From NCBI RefSeq assembly GCF_900115775.1, contig NZ_FOXS01000006.1:248001-312000 (forward strand): a stretch of 64,000 nucleotides of DNA. Direction: 5' to 3'. The notes below the pieces were generated by a model. It worked only from the letters and a program-made list of their open reading frames with translations, searched no databases and was not told the origin of the DNA. This DNA comes from Hymenobacter arizonensis (GTDB lineage: Bacteria > Bacteroidota > Bacteroidia > Cytophagales > Hymenobacteraceae). The position numbers and the translations under genes are program-made. Below are positions 16,865 through 25,599 of the stretch, in pieces. Every line of letters starts with the position of its first letter. Positions within the stretch are counted from its first letter, which is position 1.

Positions 16865-17311
16865 ATGCGTCTTGTTATCCAACGCGTCAGCGAAGCCCAG
16901 GTCACCGTCGAGGGCCAGATTACGGGGCGCATCGGTCCGGGGCTGCTCGCCCTGGCTGGGTTTGCGCCCACCGATACTACCGCCTCGCTTACCTGGATGT
17001 GCCGCAAGCTGGTGCAGCTACGCATTTTTGGCGATGAAAATGGCCAAATGAACCGCAGCGTGGTTGATACCAATGGGGAAATATTAATCGTGAGCCAGTT
17101 TACTCTCCTGGCCGATGCGCGCAAGGGCAACCGCCCCAGCTACATAGGCGCCGCCCCTCCGCCCATTGCCGAGCCGCTGTACCAACAATTTGTAGCCATA
17201 GTGGCGGCAGAGTTGGGCAAGCCCGTGCCCACTGGCGTTTTTGGCGCCGATATGAAAGTGAGCCTGCTCAACGATGGCCCGGTAACAATTGTAATCGATA
17301 CACCCGCCTAA
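16865..17311 (+). CDS. dtd: D-aminoacyl-tRNA deacylase
   Basis: Dtd removes D-amino acids, and glycine mischarged on tRNA-Ala, from tRNAs, so protecting translation. The 148-residue protein opens with MRLVIQRVSEAQVTVEG and has the two conserved active-site boxes: SQFTLLADARKGNRPSY at about 78-94 and NDGPVTIVID at the C-terminus. The second includes the Gly-Pro dipeptide whose cis form enforces chiral proofreading. The ATG at 16865 fits. A MazG-like gene begins 12 bp after the stop, suggesting a two-gene operon of quality-control enzymes. Confidence 0.97.
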   Translation: MRLVIQRVSEAQVTVEGQITGRIGPGLLALAGFAPTDTTASLTWMCRKLVQLRIFGDENGQMNRSVVDTNGEILIVSQFTLLADARKGNRPSYIGAAPPPIAEPLYQQFVAIVAAELGKPVPTGVFGADMKVSLLNDGPVTIVIDTPA

Positions 17312-17322
17312 AAATCACATCC

Positions 17323-17649
17323 ATGACCCTAGAAGAAGCCCAGAAGACCGTCGACACATGGATTACCACCACGGGCGTTCGTTACTTCAATGAGCTCACC
17401 AACATGGCCATTCTCACCGAGGAAGTGGGCGAAGTGGCCCGGCTGATTTCGCGGCAATACGGCGAGCAGTCGTTCAAGGAATCTGACAAGGGCCGCGAAC
17501 TGGGCGATGAGCTGGCCGACGTGCTATTCGTCGTCATCTGCCTAGCCAACCAAACTGGTGTCGATTTGACTGAGGCTCTGACTCGCAACTTAGCCAAGAA
17601 AACCCAGCGCGACAGCCAGCGTCATCACGATAATGAGAAGCTAAAATAA
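17323..17649 (+). CDS. MazG-like nucleotide pyrophosphohydrolase
   Basis: A 108-residue all-alpha NTP pyrophosphohydrolase of the MazG superfamily. The metal-binding pattern EExxE is seen in EEVGE (about residues 30-34) and the partner ExxD in ELADV (about 65-69). These enzymes hydrolyse nucleoside triphosphates to monophosphates and often clean up damaged or non-canonical nucleotides; the substrate here is not known. It starts 12 bp after dtd and is probably co-transcribed. The stop lies 14 bp from the convergent comB stop, with no obvious terminator between. Confidence 0.9.
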   Translation: MTLEEAQKTVDTWITTTGVRYFNELTNMAILTEEVGEVARLISRQYGEQSFKESDKGRELGDELADVLFVVICLANQTGVDLTEALTRNLAKKTQRDSQRHHDNEKLK

Positions 17650-17663
17650 TTTCCTTTTCGGCC

Positions 17664-18404
17664 TCAAGAGCCCACTAATTGCCCTTGATTCAGAACCAGC
17701 CGGTCCTTTTTCCAGATAGGCAACACATCGGCGTAAGCGTCTATTCGCAGGCAAAAGTCAAAGTCCTGGCTGGCTTCCAAAGAATTGAGACGGCGGACGT
17801 GGGCCGATTGCAGCAGATACCCAGCTAAATCGGCTTTGCTCTGCTGCCAAAGGTGCAGCGCGGCCAAGGTGGCGTCGGAGCTGCGGACATCGAACTCATC
17901 GGCCAGTAATTCGGCCAAGGCTCCACCAAATACGGTGTCTTCCAGGCAGAACCGGCCCTTCCAGCCAGCACAAACCACTAGCACATCGCGGCCCTGCTGA
18001 CGGGCAAATTCAGCCACGGCCCCCAAGTTCAAAAACGACCCCACTACCACTGCCTCTGCGGCCAAGGAGCGCCGCAGGGCAGCCGTGCCGTTGGTGGTGC
18101 TAATGGTAAGGGCGCGGCCCCAAACCGGGAAGGCAGCGTCCAGGAAGCCAAAGGGCGAGTTGCCTAGGTCGAACCCAACAGCGGGCACGCCGTCACGCTC
18201 GGCGGCGGTCAGGCACCCGTGCTGCTGGCCATACGCAGTGCATTCTTCCAAAGATGCTACGGGAAATACGTGCGTCACGCCCTCGCCCAGCGCGGTTACG
18301 ATGGTACTGGAAGCCCGTAGAATGTCAACAATGACTGCTACCTGACCCGTGAGGTCGTATAGCGGCAGCAGCTCGGGAGAATAGCAAATATCTAGTTTGG
18401 GCAC
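17664..18404 (-). CDS. comB: 2-phosphosulfolactate phosphatase family protein (ComB)
   Basis: A ComB-family phosphatase. In methanogens ComB dephosphorylates 2-phosphosulfolactate in coenzyme M synthesis; bacterial homologues often have an unproven role. The family opening (LDICYSPELL), the VDILRASSTIVTAL motif, the STTNGTAAL stretch and the VVCAGWKGRFCLEDTVFGG box are all present. The start is taken as the GTG at 18404 (VPKLDICYSPEL), because sequence upstream to 18476 lies in a repeat-rich intergenic stretch and has no family character. This gives 247 residues. Coenzyme M is not expected in this organism, so the substrate is open. Confidence 0.85.
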   Translation of the reverse strand: MPKLDICYSPELLPLYDLTGQVAVIVDILRASSTIVTALGEGVTHVFPVASLEECTAYGQQHGCLTAAERDGVPAVGFDLGNSPFGFLDAAFPVWGRALTISTTNGTAALRRSLAAEAVVVGSFLNLGAVAEFARQQGRDVLVVCAGWKGRFCLEDTVFGGALAELLADEFDVRSSDATLAALHLWQQSKADLAGYLLQSAHVRRLNSLEASQDFDFCLRIDAYADVLPIWKKDRLVLNQGQLVGS

Positions 18405-18427
18405 TTGTCTGTTGTCAGTTGCTCGTT

Positions 18428-18481
18428 GTTGGGTGCGGGTTGCGGCTCGCGGCGTTTGCTCACCAACAGCCCGCACCCAAC
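18428..18481. repeat. Inverted repeat between gcvT and comB
   Basis: Perfect 12-bp arms (GTTGGGTGCGGG at 18428-18439 and its complement at 18470-18481) are separated by 30 bp. There is no T-run on the minus strand, so it is not a classic terminator. It lies just downstream of gcvT and just upstream of the comB start. Confidence 0.5.
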
Positions 18482-18492
18482 CATAAATTAGC

Positions 18493-19596
18493 CTACGCCT
18501 CAGCGCCCTTAGTCAGCGGCAATTTGCTTATCGTAGCGGGCAGGTTCTTGCCGCGGATTTGCACGAAAATCTGCGTGCCGGGCGCGGCGAACTCCGATTT
18601 CACGTAGCCCATGCCAATGCCTTTGCTCAAAGAAGGCGACTGCGTACCGCTGGTAACGTCCCCAATTTTCTGGCCTTCGGCGTCCACCAGCTCGTAGTGG
18701 CCGCGCGGAATGCCGGGGCCGTCCATGATGAAAGCCACCAGCTTTTTGTTGACGCCAGCTTCTTTCTGTTTTTTAATATTTTCGGCGTTGGTGAAATCCT
18801 TGGTGAACTTGGTAATCCAACCCAGGCCGGCTTCCAGGGGCGAAGTGGTGTCGTCGATGTCGTTGCCGTAAAGAGCGAAACCCATTTCGAGGCGCAGCGT
18901 GTCGCGGGCACCCAAGCCGATGGGCTTGATGCCGTGGGCCTGGCCGGCAATCATGATTTTATCCCAGACCTCGGCGGCGTGCTCGTTCGGAATGTATAGC
19001 TCAAATCCGCCCGCGCCGGTGTAGCCGGTAGCCGAAATAATGACATCGGGCGCGCCGGCAAAGGTGCCCTGCACAAAGGAGTAGTACGGGATGCTGGACA
19101 GGTCCACATCGGTCAGGGTTTGCAAGGCGGCACTGGCTTTGGGGCCCTGCACGGCAAACAGGCTGGTGCGGTCGGAAATATCCTCCATCTCCACGCCCTG
19201 GTTGTTGAACTGCTGAATCCAGTTCCAGTCTTTTTCGATGTTAGAGGCATTCACCACTAGCAAATAATCCTCATCGGCCAGCTTGTACACGAGCAGGTCG
19301 TCCACGATGCCGCCGTCGCGGTTGGGCAGGCAAGAATACTGCGCTTTGCCCGGAGTGAGCTTGCTGGCGTCGTTGCTGGTCACGCGCTGAATCAGGTCGA
19401 GGGCCTGGGCTCCGCGCAAGCGAAACTCGCCCATGTGCGACACGTCAAAAATGCCCACCGCCCGGCGCACCGTGTGGTGCTCGTCCAGGTCGGAAGAGTA
19501 GCGCACCGGCATGTTGTAGCCGGCGAAGGGCACCATTTTAGCGCCCAGCTTTTGGTGCGTGTCGTTGAGGGTAACGGTTTTCAGAGAAACGGTCAT
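18493..19596 (-). CDS. gcvT: Glycine cleavage system T protein (aminomethyltransferase)
   Basis: GcvT takes the aminomethyl group from the H-protein lipoyl arm and makes methylene-tetrahydrofolate and ammonia. The protein opens with the family pattern (LNDTHQKLGAKMVPFAGYNMPVRY) and has FDVSHMGEF, TSNDASKL, YTGAGGFELY with the folate-site residues, the LGARDTLRLEMGFALYG box and the C-terminal barrel with VTSGTQSPSL and IGMGYV. The ATG at 19596 is the family start and gives 368 residues; an in-frame stretch back to 19809 runs through a terminator and is not coding. The other glycine-cleavage genes are not in the window. Confidence 0.97.
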   Translation of the reverse strand: MTVSLKTVTLNDTHQKLGAKMVPFAGYNMPVRYSSDLDEHHTVRRAVGIFDVSHMGEFRLRGAQALDLIQRVTSNDASKLTPGKAQYSCLPNRDGGIVDDLLVYKLADEDYLLVVNASNIEKDWNWIQQFNNQGVEMEDISDRTSLFAVQGPKASAALQTLTDVDLSSIPYYSFVQGTFAGAPDVIISATGYTGAGGFELYIPNEHAAEVWDKIMIAGQAHGIKPIGLGARDTLRLEMGFALYGNDIDDTTSPLEAGLGWITKFTKDFTNAENIKKQKEAGVNKKLVAFIMDGPGIPRGHYELVDAEGQKIGDVTSGTQSPSLSKGIGMGYVKSEFAAPGTQIFVQIRGKNLPATISKLPLTKGAEA

Positions 19597-19659
19597 GAGA
19601 GGGACTGACTGGCGGATTGACGGAGTGGGAATGTACTTGGTGCTGCAAAGGTGGGGCAA

Positions 19660-19698
19660 AAAAGAAAAGCCGCTTCTGAGCGAAGCGGCTTTTCTTTT
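19660..19698 (-). terminator. Intrinsic terminator of ilvE
   Basis: A 17-bp perfect stem (19660-19676 with 19682-19698) with a 5-nt loop. Its A-rich left and T-rich right arms give a U-run for either direction. It lies between the ilvE stop and the gcvT start, both minus strand, so it ends the ilvE transcript. Confidence 0.85.
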
Positions 19699-19753
19699 CT
19701 TAGTCAAATAAAAGCGGCCGCAACCACGCTGCGGCTCGGCCATTTGGGAGTGC

Positions 19754-20818
19754 TTATAGCCGCACCATCCAGTTGTGTACGTCGGCCCCTTCGCCGCTCC
19801 GAATCGCATCGAGGGCTGCGCCTACGCGCTTAGAGAAAGCATTAGGGCCCACTTTGGGCAAGTCGTAGTCGTTGCCTTCGTAGCCGATGGTAGCGATGGG
19901 CGCGATGGTAGCGGCAGTGCCAGCACCAAACGCTTCTTCAAGCTTGCCAGCAGCCAGAGCTTCCATTATTTCGCGGCTGCTCACTTTGCGCTCCTCTACC
20001 GGAATGCCCATGTCGCGGGCCAGCTGCAGCACGCTGCGGCGGGTCACCCCGTCGAGGATGGACGTGCTCAGGGCGGGCGTCACCACGCGGCCGTCAATCA
20101 CGAAAATGGCATTCATCGTGCCCGACTCCTCCACGTACTGATGCTCGGTAGCATCAGTCCAGATGAGCTGGTTGTAGCCTTCCTTTTGGGCCAGCTTGGT
20201 GGGGTACATGGCGCCGCCATAGTTACCGGCCGCCTTGGCATAGCCTGCGCCGCCCTCGGCCGAGCGCACGTACTTCTGCTCGAAGCGCACGCGCAGGGGC
20301 TTGTTGTAGTACAAGCCCACGGGGCAGGTAAAAATCATGAAACGGTAAGACTCCGAAGGCCGCACACCAATGAAGCCGTCGGTGGCGAACATAAACGGCC
20401 GGATGTAGAGCGAGCTGCCTTCACTGGTAGGCACCCAGGCCGAATCGATGCGAATTAACTCACTCAACCCCTGCATAAGCAGCTCTTCGGAGATGTTGGG
20501 CATGCACATGCGGTCGGCCGAGGCGTTCAGCCGGGCCCAGTTGTCGAGCGGGCGGAACAGGGCCACGCCACCGTCGTTCTGGTGGTAGGCCTTCATGCCT
20601 TCAAAGATTGACTGGCCATAGTGCAGCGCCGAGTTGGCGGGGCTCACGGCCATGTCGCCGTAAGGCACAATTTGGGCCTCCTGCCACTCGCCATTGTGGT
20701 AGTCCACGGCAAACATGTGGTCCGAATACACCTTGCCGAACTCCAGGTTGGCTGGGTCAAGGTCGGTCAGGCGCGAAGCCGTGGTGCGTTGGGTGCGAAT
20801 GGGAAGAATGTCAATCAT
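19754..20818 (-). CDS. ilvE: Branched-chain amino acid aminotransferase
   Basis: A fold-type IV PLP enzyme that interconverts leucine, isoleucine and valine with their 2-oxo acids. The 354-residue length and sequence fit the larger BCAT form found in Bacteroidota and eukaryotes. Visible motifs are the LHYGQSIFEGMKAY segment, RPFMFAT, the catalytic lysine region YAKAAGNYGG with Lys195, WTDATEHQYVEESGTMN and the PLP-phosphate-binding SILDGVTRRSVLQLA. The ATG at 20818 matches the family start. The gene has its own terminator and an upstream gap of 166 bp, so it is probably transcribed alone. Confidence 0.96.
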   Translation of the reverse strand: MIDILPIRTQRTTASRLTDLDPANLEFGKVYSDHMFAVDYHNGEWQEAQIVPYGDMAVSPANSALHYGQSIFEGMKAYHQNDGGVALFRPLDNWARLNASADRMCMPNISEELLMQGLSELIRIDSAWVPTSEGSSLYIRPFMFATDGFIGVRPSESYRFMIFTCPVGLYYNKPLRVRFEQKYVRSAEGGAGYAKAAGNYGGAMYPTKLAQKEGYNQLIWTDATEHQYVEESGTMNAIFVIDGRVVTPALSTSILDGVTRRSVLQLARDMGIPVEERKVSSREIMEALAAGKLEEAFGAGTAATIAPIATIGYEGNDYDLPKVGPNAFSKRVGAALDAIRSGEGADVHNWMVRL

Positions 20819-20984
20819 AGGATGAAGTTTTCTGAGTACAAGTGGGCGGGATTTTCCGAGTACGGAGGATGGAGGCAGGGTGGCTATAATTAAGAACTCA
20901 AAGAAGCGGCAAAGGGATTATCGACGCGATGCAGCCTGGTATTCCAGGTTTTACGCGCATCAGTACCCATTAACTAAAATTCGA

Positions 20985-21533
20985 TTAAAGTCGTGCCTTC
21001 CAGGTCACTTCTTCAACGCCAAGCTCGTGGGCCATGTAGCGGCTTAGCACAAACAGGTAGTCCGACAAGCGGTTCAGATAAACCACCACCAACTCGGCCA
21101 CAAACGACTCTTCGCTGAGCAGAATAACCATGCGCTCGGCGCGGCGGCACACGCAGCGGGCCACGTGGGCGTGGCTCACGGCGGGGTGGCCACCAGGCAA
21201 AATAAAAGCGCGCAACTCCGGCAGTTCGGCATTCATGCGGTCCATTTCGTCTTCCAGCAGCGTCACATCAGCCTCGTGCAGGTCGGGCAGCTTCATCTTC
21301 GACTTCTCGGGGTCGGCGGCCAGGGCCGAACCCATGGTGAACAACCGGTCCTGAATTTCCTTCAGCAATGGCCGGCGGGTAGCATTCACGTCCTGGTCGC
21401 GCACCAAGCCGATGTAGGAATTCAGTTCATCGACCGTGCCGTAGCACTCAATGCGCAGGCTGCTCTTCGGCACGCGGGTGCCGCCAATGAGGGAAGTAAG
21501 GCCTTTGTCGCCGGTTTTGGTGTAGATTTTCAT
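20985..21533 (-). CDS. PduO-type ATP:cob(I)alamin adenosyltransferase
   Basis: This enzyme makes adenosylcobalamin, the cofactor of mutases such as methylmalonyl-CoA mutase. The 182-residue protein starts with the family's ATP-binding N-terminus (KIYTKTGDKGLTSLIGG), then IECYGTVDELNSYIG. The conserved helix with FILPGGHPAVSHAHVARCVCRRAER follows, then VVVYLNRLSDYLFVLSRY. This is the complete PduO/MMAB pattern. It lies downstream of the ABC ATPase gene on the same strand, but a 240-bp gap with a long inverted repeat separates them, so co-transcription is uncertain. Confidence 0.94.
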   Translation of the reverse strand: MKIYTKTGDKGLTSLIGGTRVPKSSLRIECYGTVDELNSYIGLVRDQDVNATRRPLLKEIQDRLFTMGSALAADPEKSKMKLPDLHEADVTLLEDEMDRMNAELPELRAFILPGGHPAVSHAHVARCVCRRAERMVILLSEESFVAELVVVYLNRLSDYLFVLSRYMAHELGVEEVTWKARL

Positions 21534-21602
21534 AAGCTGGAAAAAGAGCGGTCAAACTCCCCTCCTTGGATAAGAAGGGGATGTTTTCGCGCAGCGAAAA
21601 CG

Positions 21603-21724
21603 GGGGTGGTTGGATTCGGTGAACCGAAGGTCGGCGGAGCCAACGATGGCTGAACGAATTGCAGGAGAACTGTTCGGGTATCGTTGACTCCGCCGACCTT
21701 CGGTTCACCGAATCCAACCACCCC
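21603..21724. repeat. 45-bp inverted repeat with one mismatch
   Basis: Arms 21603-21647 and 21680-21724 are complementary at 44 of 45 positions around a 32-bp centre. Just outside are two shorter hairpin-like pieces: CCCCTCCTTGGATAAGAAGG near 21558 with TTTTCGCGCAGCGAAAA after it, and CCTCCTCATCTGAGGAGG near 21752. The whole stretch from about 21540 to 21770 is therefore a composite repeat without coding sequence. It lies between two minus-strand genes. Confidence 0.9.
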
Positions 21725-21773
21725 AGCCGGCACTACGCGCCAGCGTCCCCTCCTCATCTGAGGAGGAGATTTT

Positions 21774-22493
21774 TTAATGGCTCGTTAAGGCATGCGTCGT
21801 GACATCCTTGTTTATCTCGTCCGATTCCACCAATCCATCGCGCAGGCGCACAATGCGGTGCGCGTAGCGGGCAATGTCCTCCTCGTGCGTCACCATAATG
21901 ATGGTATTGCCTTTTGAGTACAGCGCCTCAAACAGGTCCATGATTTCGTGACTGGTCTTGGAGTCGAGGGCACCGGTGGGTTCGTCGGCCAGCAGCACAC
22001 TGGGGTTGTTGACGAGGGCTCGGGCAATGGCCACGCGCTGGCGCTGACCACCGCTAAGCTCGTTGGGCCGGTGGGAAGCCCGGTCGGCAAGGCCCACGGA
22101 GCGCAGAGACTCAAGGGCCCGCTCGTTGCGCTCTTTTTTGTTCAAGCCGGCATAGATGAGCGGCAGCGCCACATTATCGAGGGCGCTGGCCCGGGGCAGC
22201 AGGTTAAAGCTCTGGAAAACGAAGCCAATTTCCTTGTTCCGCACTTCGGCCAACTGGTTGTCGCTCATCCGGCTCACGTCCTGGCCGTTGAGAATGTACT
22301 GCCCTTTGGAAGGCGTGTCGAGGCAGCCCACAATGTTCATCAGCGTGGACTTGCCCGAGCCCGACGGCCCCATGAAGGCTACATATTCACCGCGCGGAAT
22401 CTGAATGCTTACCGAGCGCAGCGCGTGAATAACTTCCGCTCCCATCACGTAGTTTTTTGCGATGTCCGTTGTCTCAATTACGTTTGAATTCAT
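21774..22493 (-). CDS. ABC transporter ATP-binding protein (MacB/LolD type)
   Basis: A 239-residue nucleotide-binding subunit with Walker A (GPSGSGKST, about 42-50), Q-loop (FVFQSFNLLP), signature (LSGGQRQRVAIARAL), Walker B (VLLADEPTGALD) and H-loop (MVTHEE). The sequence is closest in style to the MacB/LolD/FtsE group, which power lipoprotein release, peptide export or permeases with large periplasmic domains. No matching permease gene is next to it: the gene 13 bp upstream encodes a 925-aa membrane/TPR protein that is not a typical MacB or LolC permease. Probably in one operon with that gene. Confidence 0.93.
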   Translation of the reverse strand: MNSNVIETTDIAKNYVMGAEVIHALRSVSIQIPRGEYVAFMGPSGSGKSTLMNIVGCLDTPSKGQYILNGQDVSRMSDNQLAEVRNKEIGFVFQSFNLLPRASALDNVALPLIYAGLNKKERNERALESLRSVGLADRASHRPNELSGGQRQRVAIARALVNNPSVLLADEPTGALDSKTSHEIMDLFEALYSKGNTIIMVTHEEDIARYAHRIVRLRDGLVESDEINKDVTTHALTSH

Positions 22494-22506
22494 GGCACTT
22501 TGGGGC

Positions 22507-25284
22507 TTATTGCAGAGGTGAGGGGGTCGGAGCCCCAGAGAATGACGCCGCCGCTGCTGCGCGGGCTGCTTGGCGCGCAGCGTATTCAGTAGCTAAAGTA
22601 GCATAGGCATCGGGTGGAAGCTGCTGCCTCAGCTGAGCCAACGCTTCGGTGGCATAGTCGCTCAGGCCGGCGTCGGCCGCGGCCAGTGCGTAGCTTCTCA
22701 ACAGCGGGAGCGAGCGAGGGTTTTCGTCGAGCCCGGCGCGTACGGCTTCGTAAGCCGCTTGGTAATTGCGGCGGCGCGTGTAGAAGCTAGCCGCCGCCAA
22801 CACCGCGTCCTCATTGAAGGGAGCCTCGCGCACAATGCGCTGGTAATTCTTAGTTGCTTCAACTGGCTTGTTCTGCTGCTCGGCCTGCTGCGCCTGCGCC
22901 AGCCAATTATTACCAACCCGGCCAGCTGTATTCTTGACCGGGACAATACTGCCAGCGGCTAACTGCTGCTGCACTTGCTGCCCCTGCTGCCGCTGCACAG
23001 AGTCAGAGGACGCCACCAGTCGGCCAGCCACTGCCAGGGCCGAGTCGGCACGGCCGCTCAAGGCCAGCGCATACACGCGGGCCTGTAAGGCCGACGTAGC
23101 CCCGTGCGTAGCCGCAAAGGCCAACTGGTTGGCAGCGGTGGCGTACTGCCCTTGCTGCAGCTGCCATAGTCCCAAGAGCTGTTGGTAGTAAGCCGCGCTG
23201 GCGCTGGTGCCGGCCGCTAGCGGTGCCAGTAGCTGTCGGGCCGACTGCTCCTCCCCTCTTGCGTGGCGCGCTAAGGCTTGCAAAAACAGTAGCTGCTCAT
23301 AATAATTCGCATTAGCTGGTTCGTTGGCAAGCGTTGATAAGCGCCCCAACAACGCCGGCGTAAGCTGGTTTTTGCGCTTGGCTACATTGAATAGCACCAA
23401 ATGATAGAGCTGCGCAAAGCTGGCATCGTCGAGTAGGCTGATACTGGTAGGTGGTCCGTCAGGGACCTTGCTCGAGGCGGGCGTTTGCAGCTGCAGCAGC
23501 GTGTAATTGCTGGCTAGCCCTGGCTCATCAACAGGCACTTTGGTGTCAATACTGAGCTTGCGCGCCTCTTCTAGTAGGTTCTGGCTTAATAAAAAGCCGA
23601 GTTGATTGGTGCGGCTTGCGTAGCTGCCTGGTGCTAGCTGTTCGGTCTTGTCTAAGTAAAAGGCGACCGAATCGGTGAGCGAGGTGCGGGTGAAAAGCTG
23701 CGCCAAATCGCCAGCTAGGGCGGCGCTTCTTGGTTCGGCTTTTAAGCCAAGCCGCAGCACTTCCAGGCCCTCGAACAAGTCGGCTGGGTCATTGAACAGC
23801 GCAGCCAGCCGAAGCGAGATTTTCTCGTTGGGGCCGCGCAAGAGCGCCCGTCGCAGCGCGTTGATTTCGTTTTGGCGCTGCTGCCGGAAACGGTAAAGAG
23901 CCGCACGTCCCATTTGGGCGTGCAGGTCGCCGCGATAAAGCACGTCGCCCGCCTCGGCATAGTACCGCTCGGCTAGCAACGCCAGGCTGAGGTTGCTGGG
24001 GTCAGCTTCGCTCTGCTGCCGGGTCAGGTCGCCGAGGTGGTTGTATTCACCGGCCGCAACTTGGTCGGTTAAGGGACGGTTGTTGCGCACCTGCACCATA
24101 ATGAGCCCTCCCACCGCCAAAATATAGACTGGGTAAAAAGGCAGGCGCCGCGGCTCAAAGACCACCTTATAAACCCGCAGCCGCTTGCGGATAAGTGGTC
24201 CAAAATTCAGGAGCACATATGCCAGGAAAGCACCGCCCAAGAATAGCAGCGCCTGCGACGTAAAGTCGCGCGCAGCTCGCAGCAAGGGCGTGTTAGCAGT
24301 AGCAAACGCGTAGCCCAAAGCTCCGGCCGCGGCCATTAGCAGCAACGGATACAACTGGGTCGCCCGCGTATACGGAACCCAATCCGTGTAGGAGGGCGCC
24401 CGCAAGCGCAGGCCCAGGCCGGCGGTAACCACGGCGGGCAGCAACAGCACCAGCGGGTCGAGCTGCACGCCCGGGAAAAGCTCGAGCCTGCCGTTGTTCC
24501 AAACTAGCCAGAAAAGCGCACCCAAGTACAGCCCACTGGCCAGCACAAACGGCACCACGCCAAATCGGCTGGCTGGTTGCTCGGCCTGGGTATTAAACCA
24601 CAGCAGCGCCCGAATATTCTCAAACCCCACCCACAACACCAGCAGTGCCACCATCACGGCGCCCCCCGTGGTAGCGTAGGCTGACAGCTGCAAGACTGTT
24701 TCGGTCGGCGGCAAGTCGCTCCCCACAAACAGCAGCGCACTCAACCCCGCAACGAGAGAACCAAAAATCAGCCAGCGCCAACCCAGCCGCAGGCGCTCAG
24801 CAAATGCGTGGAGCCCAAAGGCGCCCCCCACCAGCACCGCCAGTGCCAGGTATAGGAAATAGCGCTGCCCCGCTTCGAATACGCCTACCGCGTCGAGGTT
24901 GAGCGACATCAGCAGAAAAATGACCGGCACCATGCCGGCCACAAAACCCGCCCGGGGCAACGTGCTGGCCACCGCCAGCCAGCCGGCCAGCGCAAAAGCC
25001 AGCAGCAGCAAAAACAAGCTAGCAGCCAGCGGCTGCGTAAAGGGCCCCGCTACATCGTGCGTCAGGCTCACTACAAAGCCGCTCACCTGCACCGGCAGGC
25101 TCACAGCGCCTAGCGCCACTTGCTCCACCGTAAGAGGCACGTCCTCCAGGTGGGGCACCACCGTGAGGGGCAGCGTGGCGGTGCTGCCTGTGAAATAATA
25201 AAACACGGCCAGCCCTACGGCCAGCGCGGCCAATACAGCCAGCCAGGTAGGCAGTCCGAACCGTTGAGGAGTTGGTTGCGCCAC
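22507..25284 (-). CDS. Large membrane protein with C-terminal tetratricopeptide repeats
   Basis: A 925-residue protein. The first 400 residues hold about eleven predicted membrane helices, with an early loop of about 60 residues after helix 1 (VVPHLEDVPLTVEQVALGAV). A last helix around 390-410 leads into a soluble part of about 500 residues built from helical repeats of TPR type, rich in Ala, Gln and Leu (for example LAQAQQAEQQNKPVEATKNYQRIV, which splits into two helices). It ends in a Pro-rich tail. I recognise no named family. It starts 2 bp after the gatC stop and ends 13 bp before the ABC ATPase, so the three are surely co-transcribed. A scaffold for an envelope complex is an inference from architecture only. 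Confidence 0.75.
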   Translation of the reverse strand: MAQPTPQRFGLPTWLAVLAALAVGLAVFYYFTGSTATLPLTVVPHLEDVPLTVEQVALGAVSLPVQVSGFVVSLTHDVAGPFTQPLAASLFLLLLAFALAGWLAVASTLPRAGFVAGMVPVIFLLMSLNLDAVGVFEAGQRYFLYLALAVLVGGAFGLHAFAERLRLGWRWLIFGSLVAGLSALLFVGSDLPPTETVLQLSAYATTGGAVMVALLVLWVGFENIRALLWFNTQAEQPASRFGVVPFVLASGLYLGALFWLVWNNGRLELFPGVQLDPLVLLLPAVVTAGLGLRLRAPSYTDWVPYTRATQLYPLLLMAAAGALGYAFATANTPLLRAARDFTSQALLFLGGAFLAYVLLNFGPLIRKRLRVYKVVFEPRRLPFYPVYILAVGGLIMVQVRNNRPLTDQVAAGEYNHLGDLTRQQSEADPSNLSLALLAERYYAEAGDVLYRGDLHAQMGRAALYRFRQQRQNEINALRRALLRGPNEKISLRLAALFNDPADLFEGLEVLRLGLKAEPRSAALAGDLAQLFTRTSLTDSVAFYLDKTEQLAPGSYASRTNQLGFLLSQNLLEEARKLSIDTKVPVDEPGLASNYTLLQLQTPASSKVPDGPPTSISLLDDASFAQLYHLVLFNVAKRKNQLTPALLGRLSTLANEPANANYYEQLLFLQALARHARGEEQSARQLLAPLAAGTSASAAYYQQLLGLWQLQQGQYATAANQLAFAATHGATSALQARVYALALSGRADSALAVAGRLVASSDSVQRQQGQQVQQQLAAGSIVPVKNTAGRVGNNWLAQAQQAEQQNKPVEATKNYQRIVREAPFNEDAVLAAASFYTRRRNYQAAYEAVRAGLDENPRSLPLLRSYALAAADAGLSDYATEALAQLRQQLPPDAYATLATEYAARQAARAAAAASFSGAPTPSPLQ

Positions 25285-25286
25285 CC

Positions 25287-25574
25287 TTATTCCAGCACTT
25301 TGGGCACCCGGAAATAATCCGAGTCTTTGCGCGGGGCGTTGCGCAGGCCATCTTGGTGGCTCACGGTGTTGCGGGCCTCGTCGTCGCGCAGCACGTTTAT
25401 CTCCTGCGAGAGGTGCACCAGCGGCTCCACGCCGGTTGTGTCGAGGCCTTCGAGCTGGGCCACAAAATCGAGGATGTTGTTGAGGTCGCCGAGCATCTGC
25501 TTCTCGCGGGTTTCATCAAATTCGAGGCGGGCCAGATGGGCCAGGCCGCGCAGGGTGCCAAGGTCAGTACTCAC
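25287..25574 (-). CDS. gatC: Asp-tRNA(Asn)/Glu-tRNA(Gln) amidotransferase subunit C
   Basis: GatC is the small belt-like subunit that holds GatA and GatB together in the enzyme converting Glu-tRNA(Gln) or Asp-tRNA(Asn) to the amidated form. The 95-residue protein has the family pattern: LRGLAHLARLEFDETREKQMLGDLNNILDF, split across the two helices, the VEPLVH motif, LRDDEA and the C-terminal FRVPKVLE. The start is taken as the GTG at 25574, 25 bp after the plsC stop. A frame extending to 25646 overlaps plsC and is not conserved. gatA and gatB are not in the window, as is common outside Firmicutes. Confidence 0.93.
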   Translation of the reverse strand: MSTDLGTLRGLAHLARLEFDETREKQMLGDLNNILDFVAQLEGLDTTGVEPLVHLSQEINVLRDDEARNTVSHQDGLRNAPRKDSDYFRVPKVLE

Positions 25575-25599
25575 GGAAGTGGGTGTTAAAGGGTACGAA

